From Vibrio sp. SNU_ST1 (GTDB taxonomy: Bacteria; Pseudomonadota; Gammaproteobacteria; Enterobacterales; Vibrionaceae): a stretch of DNA of 64,000 nt. Shown here in pieces: positions 61,813-64,000 of this stretch. The stretch covers positions 1,364,001-1,428,000 of the forward strand of contig NZ_CP130748.1 in NCBI RefSeq assembly GCF_030563405.1. Direction: 5' to 3'. A program made the translations under genes and the position numbers. Position 1 is the first letter of the stretch; each line of letters begins with the position of its first letter. The notes beneath the pieces are model-generated. The model was not told the DNA's origin, did not search any database, and saw only the letters and a list, made by a program, of their open reading frames with translations.

Positions 61813-64000
61813 CTAAATATCACTTGGTAACGAGAATCCAGAGAAGAAGCCGGGAACAAACGGGTTCGACTGACCCTGAGTTTTGATGGTCAGTTTTACT
61901 TTACTGTCACCATACACAAACTCAACTTGTGTATCTTGAGCGGATGAAAAACTCACGTTTGGACCGAATAAGCGGAACCAACTCCATGTACCTTTGACTG
62001 TACTTTGGCCAATTGTGGAGTCTTGTGTGTTCAACTGGACTCCTAGTTTCTCGATAAACTCGGAGTCTCCTTGCCAGGATTGTTGACTCCATAAGGTCGG
62101 CCCGTGACGGTAAGTGAAGATCGGTTTGTCCGAAATGATTGAAAACTCGGTAATGTTTGGTGTCATATCAACAGCTTTTACTTGGAAATCGATCTGAATG
62201 TTTGATGGATCAGCTAGGAAAAGAGCGTTTTTGATATCAGAAGCTTTGTCCATCATTGTCCATACATCTGGCGTGATAGATAGCGCAGTACCAGGTAACA
62301 GCCCAGGTAAGTAAGGTGCTTCTTCGTTGTTTTTAACGAATCCATTGAGGCGATTTTGAGAGAACTTATCAACTATACCGTTTGTGACGAAGAAGGCCTT
62401 GAGATCAGCAACGCTCGCATCCAGTTTGGACTGTCGGTTGAATGGATAAAAAGACGCTAATCGTTGTTGGTATGGTTGATAAACTTCGTTTGACCATGCT
62501 GTATTAAGGTGGTCATGAGCCAGCGACATCACCATTTCATTACTTTGATGCACAATCTTACTTATCACTTCTTCAGCTACAGCTAAATGATCGTTTGATA
62601 AGTTCGATAATGATGCAATAGGGTTACCAGCTTGCAAAGTCACAGACAAAGTATCGAAGGCTACCTTTTGAGGTTCTTTGGTTTCGTAAAACTTGTCTGC
62701 CCATTTATTTGCGTTAATAACCGCATTCAGCAGATTGTCTATTGGCTTCTTCCCTTGATCGTTGGCAGAGACCTGTTTTTTGTATGCTTGAAAGCTTACA
62801 GTTATCTGGCGTGCAGATTCTTTTTTATCTTGGTCTTGAATTGGTATGGTCGCAGGGTCTTGCGATTTACCCTCGTTATCCGGTATTTCGAGTTCCACAT
62901 AGGTGTACTTAGCGACGGTTGAGTACAGGCTGACCAGTGGGTTACTGTCTGCACTTGATAGGCTAGCGAATGCTTTTTTTAGTTGTTCAGGATCCGCTAT
63001 TTCATTGACTTTTACATTGCTAATGAGATCTCGCCAATAATTTATGTAGTCATTTTGATAAGTTTGCTTTAGTTCACGGCTGATTCTGTGCATTTCGAGT
63101 GCACTCGGATAGGCCCCTGCAACCCCTTCATATGATTGTAAGGCTGCTTTTAGAGTCGGTGAGTTGACGGATAAATCGAGCTCATTAAACCCCGTTGGTG
63201 TATAGATATATGGAACCAAGTAGCCCACATAACTTGTTGGGAATTGCAGAACTGAACCCCAATTATCGCCTAAATCACTTCGAATATCGACGCGCTTTGA
63301 GTAGGTTTCTGAACTTTGAATGTGTTCATACAATAGAGTTCCGATACCTGTTTGAGTGATGACTTTCTTCGCTAGGTTCTCTAAATCGTGATTTGATTTC
63401 ATTGGTGTTAGGTTGCGCGCGAAGATGTCATTCAGTAGCACCTCTAATTGAGCAATATTGACACTATCTGCTTCACCTTGATCTTGGAATGTACGCATGT
63501 AGTAGTTTTTAAGCTCATGAAGGTTAGTCCTATTTTTACTAAACAATAAACGGTAGTTATTCAGTAAAGCTAGAGTCTGAGATTGATCTTCGAGATTAAC
63601 GTACACAAATAGGTCTTTCTCTAGGGTATTTTCCATAGAAGGAATCAGTACTTTCTGTAGCGCTGCAAAATATGCTTCTTCGACCTCTCTTTTGATACTA
63701 GAGTTTGGCATAAATGGCAGCGTATACCATGGCTCAGGCTCATTATAGAGGTTATAAATTCGCTGTAATGAAAACAGATTAGGTATGTTTTCAGCCATGT
63801 TTTCGATGTCGTAAGGAGATGCTGATATCGCTTCTTTATAGCGCTCAAGCATTACATCGGCTTCAGTTTCTCGTTGATTCTGGAAATCAAAGTCAAACTT
63901 AATCACAAGTAATACGGCGGTTAGTAAGCTAGCCCAAGATAATGTGAAAATCACTTGGTTAACTAACAATGCGTTTTCTTTACGCTTGTTTACCCCAACC
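61813..64000 (-). CDS. tssM: Type VI secretion protein TssM/IcmF, C-terminal part (5' end beyond window)
   Basis: The frame is open to base 64000; the 729 residues present read from VGVNKRKEN through a membrane helix (VIFTLSWASLLTAVLLVIKF) into the large periplasmic domain. VRSDLG-like region, AYPSALEMHRISRELKQTY, LPGLLPGTALSI and the ending SWQGDSEFIEKLGVQL, TVKGTWSWFRLFG and PFVPGFFSGFSLPSDI match the IcmF/TssM C-terminal domain. TssM spans the inner membrane and joins TssJ and TssL in the T6SS membrane complex. The N-terminal nucleotide-binding part lies outside. Confidence 0.92.
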   Translation of the reverse strand, partial: VGVNKRKENALLVNQVIFTLSWASLLTAVLLVIKFDFDFQNQRETEADVMLERYKEAISASPYDIENMAENIPNLFSLQRIYNLYNEPEPWYTLPFMPNSSIKREVEEAYFAALQKVLIPSMENTLEKDLFVYVNLEDQSQTLALLNNYRLLFSKNRTNLHELKNYYMRTFQDQGEADSVNIAQLEVLLNDIFARNLTPMKSNHDLENLAKKVITQTGIGTLLYEHIQSSETYSKRVDIRSDLGDNWGSVLQFPTSYVGYLVPYIYTPTGFNELDLSVNSPTLKAALQSYEGVAGAYPSALEMHRISRELKQTYQNDYINYWRDLISNVKVNEIADPEQLKKAFASLSSADSNPLVSLYSTVAKYTYVELEIPDNEGKSQDPATIPIQDQDKKESARQITVSFQAYKKQVSANDQGKKPIDNLLNAVINANKWADKFYETKEPQKVAFDTLSVTLQAGNPIASLSNLSNDHLAVAEEVISKIVHQSNEMVMSLAHDHLNTAWSNEVYQPYQQRLASFYPFNRQSKLDASVADLKAFFVTNGIVDKFSQNRLNGFVKNNEEAPYLPGLLPGTALSITPDVWTMMDKASDIKNALFLADPSNIQIDFQVKAVDMTPNITEFSIISDKPIFTYRHGPTLWSQQSWQGDSEFIEKLGVQLNTQDSTIGQSTVKGTWSWFRLFGPNVSFSSAQDTQVEFVYGDSKVKLTIKTQGQSNPFVPGFFSGFSLPSDI

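Overview
The window looks like chromosomal DNA of a marine Vibrio, probably of the Splendidus clade and probably the second chromosome. This is inferred from gene content and protein style: a vibriolysin-type protease, VCR-like integron attC sites, a zwf-pgl-gnd operon, VF530, two AGCS symporters, tctABC and the end of a type VI secretion locus. GC is moderate to low. No rRNA, convincing tRNA or CRISPR array was seen.

Region 1 (1-16.8 kb) is accessory. It opens with a partial secreted M4 metalloprotease. A short run of integron-type cassettes without an integrase follows: a putAbiC-family membrane protein, an attC split by an IS1111-type IS110 element, a TTG-start membrane protein, a HipA-like kinase with a DUF3037-like partner, and another membrane protein. 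Beyond it lie a NUDIX hydrolase, an operon for a DASS anion transporter with its own histidine kinase and response regulator, a decayed mcrC, two GNAT acetyltransferases, a nucleotidyltransferase-fold protein, a YjbR-like protein, two small membrane or exported proteins and a frameshifted DJ-1/PfpI gene. Half attC sites sit directly before several of these genes.

Region 2 (16.8-33.9 kb) carries the folate-independent methionine synthase pair mesX-mesD, a TauE/SafE exporter, a YdjM-like membrane hydrolase, a multidomain secreted endonuclease I, a methyltransferase between IS-end-like repeats, an M32 carboxypeptidase, a LysE exporter and a full aerolysin gene. A TcpP/TcpH-like (ToxR-type) regulator pair lies next to the aerolysin gene. 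An AGCS symporter behind a tandem glycine riboswitch and a coiled-coil membrane protein follow.

Region 3 (33.9-56 kb) is more core-like: a second AGCS symporter without a riboswitch, a TolC/HlyD/ABC-2 permease export operon with no ATPase gene, a CitA/CitB-type two-component system, zwf-pgl-gnd behind a perfect FNR-type palindrome, an HD-GYP protein, VF530, a TauE-like exporter and tctA/tctB/tctC.

Region 4 (56-64 kb) holds a hybrid histidine kinase with a response-regulator HD-GYP protein, then a Ser/Thr kinase and the 3' part of tssM.

The most unusual element is at 3279-4638. This IS1111-type IS lies exactly at an attC crossover point. Its non-coding end can fold into a loop whose two sides match the left and right flanks of the target, as expected for a bridge/seek guide RNA.
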